Below, in pieces: positions 56,320 to 64,000 of a DNA stretch of 64,000 nt (positions are counted from its first letter, which is position 1; each line of letters begins with the position of its first letter). Made by a program: the position numbers and the translations under genes. The stretch is taken from assembly GCF_001183545.1 (NCBI RefSeq), contig NZ_KQ236688.1:2571149-2635148 (forward strand), given 5' to 3'. The notes under the pieces were generated by a model. It made no database searches and had not been told where the DNA came from. It saw only the letters and a list, made by a program, of their open reading frames with translations. This stretch comes from Cellvibrio sp. pealriver. Lineage in GTDB: Bacteria > Pseudomonadota > Gammaproteobacteria > Pseudomonadales > Cellvibrionaceae.

Positions 56320-59300
56320 ATGAAAATCGGTAATTCCCATCTGCTACGGCAGAGTCTATTCGTCAGTGCGATTGGTATATTGGGTGCACTCCCAACAACT
56401 ATCGCTCACGCCCAAACTAACTTAGCCCAAGGTAAAACTGCCAGCGTTACCAGCAGTGTTGATGTCTACACCGCTGGCAATACGATTGATGGCAATCAAG
56501 CTAATTATTGGGAAAGCCAAAACAATGCCTTTCCGCAATCACTTACGGTGGATTTGGGTAGCAGCTATAACGTTAATCAAGTGCGTTTGAAGTTGCCCGC
56601 CAACTGGGGTTCACGCACACAAAATATTTCAGTGTCCGGCAGCGTGAATGGCTCCAGTTATTCCACATTAGTGAATGCAGCCAATTACAACTTTGTTCCC
56701 GGCAGCAGCAACGTCGTTAACATCAGCGTGCCCAGCAGCAGCGCGCGTTATGTGCGTGTGAATGTCACTAGCAACACCGGTTGGCCAGCAGCGCAAATTT
56801 CTGAATTGGAAGTGTTTGGCGATAACCAGATTCCACCGCGCGATGCTTTTGCACAAATCAAAGCGACTTCGTACAACAGCATGAGTGGCATCCAAACCGA
56901 AGCAACATCAGACACCGGTGGTGGCAGCAATATCGGCTGGATTGATGATGCCGATTGGGTGGTATTCAACAATGTGAATTTTGGTTCCGGTGCGAACAAG
57001 GTCAGCGCACGTGTAGCGACCAACACCGCAGGCGGTACGATTGAAATGCGTTTGGGCAGTATCAGTGGTTCACTGATTGGCACTGTAGCGGTGACCAATA
57101 CCGGCGGTTGGCAAACCTGGACAACTAAAACCGCGAATGTATCGGCAAGTGGTACACACAATTTGTATTTGGTGTTTAAAGGTAATGCTGCAGGCGGTTT
57201 GTTTAATGTGAACTGGCTGCAATTCAGCAACGATAACGGCCCAGCTGTTCCAGCGGTTCCACAAAATTTAACCTCCACCGGTAAAACCACTTCCAGCGTT
57301 TCACTTTCGTGGACAGCGGCAAGCGGTGCGGATGGTTATGAAATTTTGCGCAACGGAAATCTCGTCACCACTACAACTAGCACTACTTACACCGATTCCG
57401 GTTTAAGTGCAGGCACAACTTATGCGTACACCGTGCGTGCATTTAATGCGGCGGGCAGTTCGGCACAAAGCAACAGTGTTAGCGTCACAACCGATAGCAA
57501 CAACCAGAATCCGTTGGTGGTAAAAGTCTCTGGCGGTAAACCAATTGTGGCAAGCACATCGCTCGGGCATACACCGGCCAGCAACGCGGTTGATAATAAT
57601 CAGGCGAGCTATTGGGAAAGTAATAACAACGCATTCCCACAAACACTCACCATCGATTTAGGTAGCACCCATCGCGTGAGCAAAGTGGTGTTGAAATTAC
57701 CAAACGATATGGCTTGGGCTACTCGCACACAAACACTTTCAGTATTGGGCAGCAGCAACGGCACCGCATTTAATACATTGGTGAATTCAGCGGGATACAG
57801 TTTTAATCCGTCATCGGCCAATACTGTGACGATTAATTTCAACGAAACTGCAACACGTTATGTGCGCATCAATGTCACTGGCAATACCGGTTGGCCTGCA
57901 GCGCAAGTGTCGGAATTTGAAGTGCATGGTTATCCTGATCCGGTACCGCCTGCGACTCCGCAAAATGTTGCAATTTCGGGCGGTACTTCATCCACGCTAT
58001 TTTTAAGCTGGGATGCAGCAGATTTAGCCAGCGGTTATAAAGTGTTGCGCAACGGCGTACAAGTTGCGGATGTCACTACCACTTACTATCAAGACACAGG
58101 TTTAACCGCAAGCACGAGTTATCAATACCAGGTTCGCGCGTACAACCAATTTGGAAATTCTGCGTTGAGTACAACTGCAACAGGAACCACTCTGGCAGAA
58201 AACCAAAATCCAAACCCCGGTACTCAACGCGGTGCAAACATGCCTTATAAAATTTATCAGGCAGAGAGTGCAACGGTTGGTGGTGGCGCACAAATTGTTG
58301 GGCCCAACCGAAATATTGGCGATGTTGCCGGTGAAGCCTCTGGCCGTCGTGCAGTAACGCTCAATAGCACCGGCAGTTATGTGGAATTTACCACTAACGA
58401 AAGCACCAATACTTTGGTCACTCGCTACTCTATTCCTGATGCACCGGGTGGCGATGGTATTAGCGCGACCTTGAACATTTACGTGAACGGCCAGTTTGAA
58501 AAAGCGATTACGCTAACATCAAAATATGCGTGGGTGTATGGCAATGAAGACAATCCGATCAACAGCCCAAGTGCTGGTCCTGCGCGCCATATTTACGATG
58601 AAGCGAACATTATGTTTGATCGCACCATTCCAAGCGGAAGTAAAATCCGTTTACAAAAAGATGCGCAAAACACATCGCAATACGCAATTGATTTTATCAG
58701 CCTCGAACAAGTAGCGCCGATTCCAAACCCCAACCCCAGTGCGTTTATTACACCGAGTGGATTTACCCATCAGGCAGTACAAAATGCATTGGACCAAGCG
58801 CGCATGGGTAATGCGCTGGGCGTTTATTTGCCTGCCGGTGTTTATCAAACTTCAAACAAATTCCAGGTGTATGGCAAAGCGATTCAAGTGATTGGTGCAG
58901 GCCCTTGGTATACCCGTTTTGAAACGCCTTCCAATCAAAATAATACCGATGCCGGTTTTGCCGTTAGTAATTCAGCCAATGGTTCAACCTTTGCCAATTT
59001 TGCCTTTTTTGGCAATTACACCAGCCGCATTAATGGCCCCGGCAAAGTGTTTGATTGGAATGGCGTATCCAACATGACGATCGACAACGTGTGGGCAGAG
59101 CATCAAGTCTGTATGTTCTGGGGTGCCAGTGTTCATAACATCACCATTAAAAATTCACGCATGCGCAACCTGTTTGCCGATGGCCTTAACTTTACCAACG
59201 GCAGTAGTGGCAACCACGTAGTGAATAACGAAGCGCGCACAACCGGTGATGACAGCTTTGCATTATTTGCAGCAACCGATAACGGCGGCGGCATTGTGCA

Positions 59301-59898
59301 AAACAATCTGTTTGAAAATTTAACCGCAATGACACCCTGGCGCGCCGCGGGTATGGCGGTTTATGGTGGGCAGGGCAATACCTTTAAAAATATTCACGTG
59401 GAAGATGCACTAGTGTATTCCGGTGTAACCATCAGCTCGCTGGATTTTGGTTACCCTTTCACTGGATTCCAATCCAACCCAACGACGAATTTTGAAGGCA
59501 TTACTATTTTGCGCTCTGGCGGTACCTTCTGGAATAATCAGGTATTCCCCGCGCTGTGGATGTTCTCTGCTTCAAAAAGTTTTCAGGGCATTCGTGTGCG
59601 CGACTTGGATATTATTGACCCCACCTTCCACGGCATTATGTTCCAAACCAATTATGTGGGCGGACAGCGACAAAATACATTCCAGGACACCGTATTCACC
59701 AACGTGAAAATTTCCGGCGCTATGCTACACCCGTCTTACCCCAACCGCTCCGGTTATGGTATTTGGGCAAACCCGATGCCAGAGGCAGGACAAGGTTGCG
59801 CAGCAGGACAAGTGGAATTTAATAACCTGACGATGATGAACAATGCGGTGAATATCAAAAATGATTGCCCGGGTGACTTCACCATTACGGTGCGATAA
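56320..59898 (+). CDS. Secreted multimodular GH87-type alpha-1,3-glucanase, copy 2
   Basis: 1192 residues with a conventional signal peptide (LFVSAIGILGALPTTIAHA). The module order is the same as copy 1: discoidin, CBM6-like (~174), FN3 (~308), discoidin (~397), FN3 (~542), jelly roll (~636) and beta-helix (~808-1192). The first ~540 residues are nearly identical to copy 1. The C-terminal halves are clearly divergent but keep Asp954 (ADGLNF) and Asp977/Asp978 (TGDDS) at the same spacing. The two enzymes may thus differ in linkage or endo/exo preference. The ATG has GAGGA 9 bases upstream. Confidence 0.8.
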   Translation: MKIGNSHLLRQSLFVSAIGILGALPTTIAHAQTNLAQGKTASVTSSVDVYTAGNTIDGNQANYWESQNNAFPQSLTVDLGSSYNVNQVRLKLPANWGSRTQNISVSGSVNGSSYSTLVNAANYNFVPGSSNVVNISVPSSSARYVRVNVTSNTGWPAAQISELEVFGDNQIPPRDAFAQIKATSYNSMSGIQTEATSDTGGGSNIGWIDDADWVVFNNVNFGSGANKVSARVATNTAGGTIEMRLGSISGSLIGTVAVTNTGGWQTWTTKTANVSASGTHNLYLVFKGNAAGGLFNVNWLQFSNDNGPAVPAVPQNLTSTGKTTSSVSLSWTAASGADGYEILRNGNLVTTTTSTTYTDSGLSAGTTYAYTVRAFNAAGSSAQSNSVSVTTDSNNQNPLVVKVSGGKPIVASTSLGHTPASNAVDNNQASYWESNNNAFPQTLTIDLGSTHRVSKVVLKLPNDMAWATRTQTLSVLGSSNGTAFNTLVNSAGYSFNPSSANTVTINFNETATRYVRINVTGNTGWPAAQVSEFEVHGYPDPVPPATPQNVAISGGTSSTLFLSWDAADLASGYKVLRNGVQVADVTTTYYQDTGLTASTSYQYQVRAYNQFGNSALSTTATGTTLAENQNPNPGTQRGANMPYKIYQAESATVGGGAQIVGPNRNIGDVAGEASGRRAVTLNSTGSYVEFTTNESTNTLVTRYSIPDAPGGDGISATLNIYVNGQFEKAITLTSKYAWVYGNEDNPINSPSAGPARHIYDEANIMFDRTIPSGSKIRLQKDAQNTSQYAIDFISLEQVAPIPNPNPSAFITPSGFTHQAVQNALDQARMGNALGVYLPAGVYQTSNKFQVYGKAIQVIGAGPWYTRFETPSNQNNTDAGFAVSNSANGSTFANFAFFGNYTSRINGPGKVFDWNGVSNMTIDNVWAEHQVCMFWGASVHNITIKNSRMRNLFADGLNFTNGSSGNHVVNNEARTTGDDSFALFAATDNGGGIVQNNLFENLTAMTPWRAAGMAVYGGQGNTFKNIHVEDALVYSGVTISSLDFGYPFTGFQSNPTTNFEGITILRSGGTFWNNQVFPALWMFSASKSFQGIRVRDLDIIDPTFHGIMFQTNYVGGQRQNTFQDTVFTNVKISGAMLHPSYPNRSGYGIWANPMPEAGQGCAAGQVEFNNLTMMNNAVNIKNDCPGDFTITVR

Positions 59899-59924
59899 CC
59901 CGGTAATTAAATGCCAGGAAATGC

Positions 59925-59956
59925 AAAAGCCTGCTGGATTACTCCAGCAGGCTTTT
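59925..59956 (+). terminator. Terminator after GH87 copy 2
   Basis: 14-bp perfect arms (59925-59938 / 59943-59956) with a 4-nt loop, A-rich left end and T-rich right end. Confidence 0.9.
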
Positions 59957-59967
59957 CAGTACATATC

Positions 59968-60036
59968 GTCACTCCCGCCTGCGGGAGTCCAGTTGTTTCG
60001 TTTAAAACCTATGGATCCCCGCACGCGGGGATGACG
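59968..60036. repeat. REP-like double hairpin
   Basis: Palindromes cgtcactcccgcctgcggga... (from 59968) and ...atccccgcacgcggggatgacg (to 60036) face each other. Its reverse complement matches the layout of 33207-33274. Confidence 0.8.
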
Positions 60037-60064
60037 ACCGAGTGGAGAATAGTCACTCTCGCTG

Positions 60065-60140
60065 CGAGGCTAACATTGGGTAGGGAGTCGTCACTCCCGC
60101 AACGAGGCTAACATTGGGTAGGGAGTCGTCGCTCCCGCTT
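60065..60140. repeat. 38-bp tandem duplication
   Basis: Two near-identical 38-bp units start at 60065 and 60103 (cgaggctaacattgggtagg...), each ending in a cgtc(a/g)ctcccgc half-REP. Confidence 0.85.
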
Positions 60141-60152
60141 GCGGGAGTCCAT
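60127..60152. repeat. Single REP-like palindrome
   Basis: The palindrome cgtcgctcccgcttgcggga... belongs to the same family as 59968-59992. It ends 10 bases before the halogenase stop codon. Confidence 0.75.
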
Positions 60153-60161
60153 TCGTTTCTG

Positions 60162-61673
60162 TTAATAAGCCGAACAATTATCGCGAATAAATTGATCGTG
60201 TGTTGGCAGTTTTTTAACAAACTCTGCCATAGCATCGCGGTACTCCAACATGCCTTTTCGCATCACTGGATAATTCATTTCATCCACTACCGGCGAATAT
60301 TTTTGTGGGCGCAGCCCCATGCCTTCGCATACCGAGCGCCAACTGACAGGATGGAACAAAGCATCAATCATTTCCGGTAAACCACCTTGTACTTTGAAAT
60401 AATCAATCACTTCTTGCAGCGATGGTGGCAACTCCATATTTTTACACCAGCGCCAGAAGGGGGTATCTTCACGCTCGGTGAGACAATAGTGCAACACAAT
60501 AAAATCGCGAATTTCTTCGTATTCCATCGTCATGCGGCGATTGTATTGGTGGATCAATGCCTGATCGCAATCCTGATCCGGAAAGTTGCGCATAAAATGA
60601 ATAACACCGCGCACCACCAAATGGATTGCGGTTGATTCAAGCGGCTCAATAAATCCAGATGCCAAACCAATCGCCAAACAATTTTTCTTCCAGATTTCAT
60701 TGCGCACGCCGGTCTTGAAGGGAATAACGCGTGGCTCGATCAACGTTTTGCCATCCACTACATTGAGCAAAGTATTGACCGCCTCGTCATCACTGCAAAA
60801 TTGGCTGGAATATACATAACCATTACCTGTGCGACGCTGCAATGGAATACGCCATGTCCAGCCGTGGTCACGCGCGGTGGCGCGGGTGTAGGGTGTGGTA
60901 TCGCCGGTATTTTCGGTTTGCACAGCCACTGCACGGTCGCAGGGTAAATAATGTGTCCAGTCGCAATAACTCGCACCCAAGGTTTTTTCAATTAACAGAG
61001 CATGAAAACCGCTGCAATCAATAAAAAAATCGGCCGCAATTTCCTGGCCTGAACGCAGTATGACTTTCGCTATACCACCATCATCGCGCTGCACCACTTC
61101 CATTACTTTGCCTTCGGTGCGCACAACGCCGCGCGCCTCTGCATATTTGCGCAAATATTCAGCCACTAGCTTTGCATCCAGATGCAATGCATAGCGCGCT
61201 TCGCCAATCGCGGTTCTATCGGCAAGCTGCGGTAAATAAAAGCGGCCATTTTGTGCCATGACATTGCAGGGGGAAAAATCCTGTAGCGCAAAATTGTCTC
61301 CCTGATGAAAACTTTTGAGCCACATTTGGTAAAACGTATATTCCTTCATGCCCGCACTGATAGTGCCGAACGGATGAAAATAGGATTCGCCTTTTACCCG
61401 CCAATCGGTAAATTGAATACCCAATTTAAAACTGGCTTGGGTATATTTGATAAATTCCTGTTCGTTGATGTCCAGATTTTTCAGCATTTCCAGAAACGGC
61501 GGAATGGTGGATTCACCAACACCAATAGTGCCAATTTCTTCTGACTCTACCAGCTCAATCTGCACTGACGATGGCGTACCATCGGCTTTTTGTAATTGTT
61601 TTGCCAGAATGGAAGCGGCAATCCAACCCGCAGTACCGCCACCGACAATTAATATTTTCTGTAAGGGTTTCAT
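60162..61673 (-). CDS. Tryptophan-halogenase-family flavoprotein, gene 2 of the operon
   Basis: 503 residues. The FAD-binding motif is GGGTAGW (residues 11-17). The conserved Lys83 (FKLGIQF) matches the catalytic lysine of PrnA, and the halogenase WxWxIP motif is present as WTWRIP. PLEST, around the catalytic Glu region, is also kept. Such genes often sit beside TonB-dependent receptors in carbohydrate loci of Cellvibrio, Xanthomonas and Caulobacter relatives, where their substrate is unknown. It follows the first halogenase gene by 32 bases and is probably co-transcribed. Confidence 0.88.
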   Translation of the reverse strand: MKPLQKILIVGGGTAGWIAASILAKQLQKADGTPSSVQIELVESEEIGTIGVGESTIPPFLEMLKNLDINEQEFIKYTQASFKLGIQFTDWRVKGESYFHPFGTISAGMKEYTFYQMWLKSFHQGDNFALQDFSPCNVMAQNGRFYLPQLADRTAIGEARYALHLDAKLVAEYLRKYAEARGVVRTEGKVMEVVQRDDGGIAKVILRSGQEIAADFFIDCSGFHALLIEKTLGASYCDWTHYLPCDRAVAVQTENTGDTTPYTRATARDHGWTWRIPLQRRTGNGYVYSSQFCSDDEAVNTLLNVVDGKTLIEPRVIPFKTGVRNEIWKKNCLAIGLASGFIEPLESTAIHLVVRGVIHFMRNFPDQDCDQALIHQYNRRMTMEYEEIRDFIVLHYCLTEREDTPFWRWCKNMELPPSLQEVIDYFKVQGGLPEMIDALFHPVSWRSVCEGMGLRPQKYSPVVDEMNYPVMRKGMLEYRDAMAEFVKKLPTHDQFIRDNCSAY

Positions 61674-61705
61674 GGTGTCTGCCCAGTGTTTTTTTATTTG
61701 AGTGT

Positions 61706-63211
61706 TTATGCAAAGTCAGGCGCAGCGCAGTGCTGGGCAATGAACTCATGGTGGTGTGGCGTATCGTCCACCACCCTGCCCAAGGACTCACGCATTTTTT
61801 CCAGATTTTGTGCAAGCATTGTTTCATCCAGCAGATCCACCTGTGCGTCATATACATCAGGCAGATAATTGAAACCTTCGAATATGGCAAGCCAGCTAGG
61901 TAACCCGAACATTTCCCAACGATAATTGACTACATGGCCGCTCGCCTTAAACAATTCCATTTTATGCTGGAGCGAATCCGGTATCTTCATTGCGCGACAG
62001 TAGCGCCAAAATTCTGTGTCATCACGCGCGCTCAGTTTGTAATGGAGAATAATAAAATCGCGTACGCGCTCGTACTCCAACAGGGTCGTCTCATTAAATT
62101 CACGCAGGATGCTGTCGTTATATTGCGCCGCAGCCAATAGCGAGCGGATTTTTTCAATGCCGGTTTGCACCAGTGCAATACTGGTACTTTCCAGCGGTTC
62201 CAAAAACCCTGCCGCCAGGCCTATTGCAATACAGTTTTTATTCCACGCCTGTTTGCGCCGACCGGGCACAAATGCAATTTTGCGCGGCTCATGGAGCAAT
62301 TCGCCCTGTACATTTTTAATCAGCATTTCACGCGCAATTTCATCGCGCATAAATTGGCTGGCAAATACATGGCCATTGCCATCGCGATGCTGCAGCGGAA
62401 TTTTCCACTGCCAACCGGCGGGGCGCGCATTCACTTTGGTGTAAGAGTGAGGCACATCAACCGATTGGCTTTGCACCGCAAAAGCGCGGTCACAGAGCAA
62501 CCAGTCAGTCCATTTTTCGTAACCGGTTTGCAAGGTTTCTTCAATCAGCAGGCCTTTGAAGCCGGAACAATCAATAAATAAATCGGCAGAAAAATGTGCG
62601 CCGTAGTCCAACTGTACCGACTCAATAAAACCATCGCTTTCACGGCGCTGTACATGCGTGATTTTCGCATCAATCCGGCGCACGCCATTTTGTTCTGCAT
62701 GTGTGCGCATTAGCCCCGCAAACAGGGTTGCATCAAAATGCAATGCCCAATCAAACACCGAGAGCGAAGAAGGAGGATTTATCGCAGGAAAGGTAAATTT
62801 ATTGTGTTTGGCCAGCGCAACACCAAGCGAGTAATCGCCCAACTCAGAGGCCATATTTTTTTTGCGCAACTTCAACCAATAGTGATGGAAATCAGTTCCT
62901 TTTAACGATTGACCATACACGCCAAAAGGATGAATAAAACTCGATCCGGGTTTGTGCCAATCATTAAATTGGATACCCAATTTACAGGTCGCGCGCGTCG
63001 CGCGGATAACATCAAGGTCACTTAAACCCAGATGGCGATAAAACTGGCGGATGGTGGGAATGGTTGCTTCACCGACACCTATAGTGCCAATTTCAGAAGA
63101 TTCGATCAGCGTAATATCAATTCGCTGTTTGAAGTGGTGCTTGAGGCTTGCTGCTGTCATCCAGCCTGCGGTGCCCCCACCAACAATAATAATGCTGTTT
63201 ACTGCACGCAT
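61706..63211 (-). CDS. Tryptophan-halogenase-family flavoprotein, gene 1 of the operon
   Basis: 501 residues. It has GGGTAGW (residues 11-17), the conserved Lys77 (CKLGIQF), the WQWKIP signature and EPLEST. It is clearly homologous to the next gene but well diverged, so the pair is an old duplication. It lies 146 bases after the receptor gene, separated by a strong hairpin that may reduce its expression relative to the receptor. Activity as a halogenase is family inference only. Confidence 0.88.
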   Translation of the reverse strand: MRAVNSIIIVGGGTAGWMTAASLKHHFKQRIDITLIESSEIGTIGVGEATIPTIRQFYRHLGLSDLDVIRATRATCKLGIQFNDWHKPGSSFIHPFGVYGQSLKGTDFHHYWLKLRKKNMASELGDYSLGVALAKHNKFTFPAINPPSSLSVFDWALHFDATLFAGLMRTHAEQNGVRRIDAKITHVQRRESDGFIESVQLDYGAHFSADLFIDCSGFKGLLIEETLQTGYEKWTDWLLCDRAFAVQSQSVDVPHSYTKVNARPAGWQWKIPLQHRDGNGHVFASQFMRDEIAREMLIKNVQGELLHEPRKIAFVPGRRKQAWNKNCIAIGLAAGFLEPLESTSIALVQTGIEKIRSLLAAAQYNDSILREFNETTLLEYERVRDFIILHYKLSARDDTEFWRYCRAMKIPDSLQHKMELFKASGHVVNYRWEMFGLPSWLAIFEGFNYLPDVYDAQVDLLDETMLAQNLEKMRESLGRVVDDTPHHHEFIAQHCAAPDFA

Positions 63212-63283
63212 ATATTTGGGGTCGTTTATGTGAGGTCATTGTTATATTTTTATCCTGTGCGACTGCATCCTGCATCGCGCTGG

Positions 63284-63319
63284 ATTATCCCGGGCAGCAG
63301 TGTCTCTGCCCGGGATAAT
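63284..63319 (-). promoter_or_regulatory. Intercistronic hairpin between receptor and halogenase genes
   Basis: 14-bp perfect arms (63284-63297 / 63306-63319) with an 8-nt loop and no T run. It is probably a partial terminator or an mRNA-stability element. Confidence 0.6.
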
Positions 63320-63357
63320 GTTGTTGCCGTCTATCTAAACGCTAGTAAACACGCCTA

Positions 63358-64000
63358 TTAGAACTTGGCACGTACACCCAATGAGTAGCGCGCTTCGTTG
63401 TCATACACGAATGAAGCTTGCTCTACACCTTCTGCCAAGCGATAAACTTGTTTTTCGTCTTCGCTGGTCAAGTTAGCAGCCTGAGCATAAACAGTCACGT
63501 TTTCCAATACATCGTAGCTAACGTTCAGGTCTACATAGGTCGCACCCTTGGCAAAGGTTGCCAGGTTCAATGTGCCGTAATCTTGCACGAAGCGATCATC
63601 ACGGCTGTTCATTGCGATACGCGCCTGCAACTTGTCTTGTTGGTACCACACAATGAAGTTGTAAGTGTTTTCCGAGTTGTTGGCAAATGGATATTTTTCG
63701 CCAGTTACGTCAGAAGCCAAACCTGGACGCTCACTTGGCGAGTACGTGTAGTTAGCTTCAACACCGAAGTTGCTGAAGAAACCGTCGGTCACGTCGCTCA
63801 ATGCCAACTTGGCACCCAACTCAATCCCCTTAACTTCACCGCCTTTACCAACGACAGGACCATCACCGCGAATGGTGTAGGTTTTGCCGCGCGATACAAC
63901 CTGGATGTCACTTTGTTTTTGTTCAACAAAGGATTCGATCTCGACCAGATACGCACCCACGTTAAACATACTTGCTTCGCCGAAATAATATTCCGCCGAA
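63358..64000 (-). CDS. TonB-dependent receptor, C-terminal part (5' end outside the window)
   Basis: The frame is open through the right edge (AEYYFGEASMFNVGAYLVEIESFVEQKQ...). The visible ~213 residues are the last barrel strands: a GGEVKGIELGAKLAL strand, VEANYTYSPSERPG, a WYQQDKLQARIAMN strand, YVDLNVSYDVLENVTVYAQAANL and the terminal YSLGVRAKF. They match the C-terminus of the receptor at 18804-21953 in layout. It heads an operon with the two halogenase-like genes. Alpha-glucan oligosaccharides are its likely cargo, judged from neighbours only. Confidence 0.9.
   Translation of the reverse strand, partial: SAEYYFGEASMFNVGAYLVEIESFVEQKQSDIQVVSRGKTYTIRGDGPVVGKGGEVKGIELGAKLALSDVTDGFFSNFGVEANYTYSPSERPGLASDVTGEKYPFANNSENTYNFIVWYQQDKLQARIAMNSRDDRFVQDYGTLNLATFAKGATYVDLNVSYDVLENVTVYAQAANLTSEDEKQVYRLAEGVEQASFVYDNEARYSLGVRAKF

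Overview
The window looks like chromosomal DNA of a polysaccharide-degrading gammaproteobacterium. A Cellvibrio-like member of the Cellvibrionaceae is the best guess. This rests on the mix of secreted, serine-linker-rich glycoside hydrolases (GH18, GH26, GH2, GH97, two GH87-like), TonB-dependent receptors with Xanthomonas/Caulobacter-type plugs, tryptophan-halogenase-like genes beside a receptor, a classical azurin, a DUF3012 lipoprotein and a PepSY/DUF3325/DUF3649 iron-type operon. No integrase, transposase, phage module or CRISPR array was seen, and the identification is by gene content only.

Layout. 1-6 kb: end of a META-domain lipoprotein, azurin, a large AsmA/DUF748-type envelope protein, a membrane-anchored AraC regulator and a DUF3012 lipoprotein. 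6-12.5 kb: a two-CBM GH18 chitinase, rlmB, rnr with a very long basic tail, and tRNA-Leu(CAG). 12.6-15 kb: a secreted EndoU-like nuclease, and a TetR repressor divergent from a RidA gene with two near-identical operators and a tetranucleotide repeat between them. 15-22 kb: a mannan locus with a GH26 lipoprotein behind LacI-type operators and a TonB-dependent receptor. 22-28 kb: a PAS-GGDEF cyclase, an AbrB/Doc toxin-antitoxin pair, a DUF3649-PepSY-DUF3325 operon with a Fur-box-like site, and moeA. 28-32 kb: an unrecognised 749-residue protein and a lipoprotein with a clan CD (C25/gingipain-like) His/Cys signature. 32-40 kb: an mdtABC-type RND efflux operon containing REP-like repeats.

40-48 kb: a GH2 enzyme; a coupled pair of a signal-less lytic transglycosylase and a small exported protein, which could be an effector/immunity pair; a PAS-GAF-PAS-GGDEF-EAL protein; a HigBA-type module; and an orphan periplasmic binding protein. 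48.5-64 kb is the most coherent block. It holds a LacI regulator, a GH97 alpha-glucosidase, two tandem GH87-type alpha-1,3-glucanase paralogues sharing near-identical N-terminal modules, two tryptophan-halogenase-like flavoproteins and the 3' part of a TonB-dependent receptor. The GH97 and GH87 genes diverge from a 650-bp region carrying a cluster of GAAA-N-CG-N-TTTC palindromes. I read this block as an alpha-1,3-glucan (or mixed alpha-glucan) utilisation locus: GH87 enzymes cut the polymer outside, the receptor imports oligosaccharides, GH97 trims them in the periplasm, and the LacI protein senses the product.

A second theme is short tandem repeats (4, 12, 13, 14-15 and 38 bp units) and REP-like palindromes. 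One 15-bp repeat lies inside the signal-peptide coding region of a GH87 gene, and one palindromic element supplies the stop codon of an RND gene.
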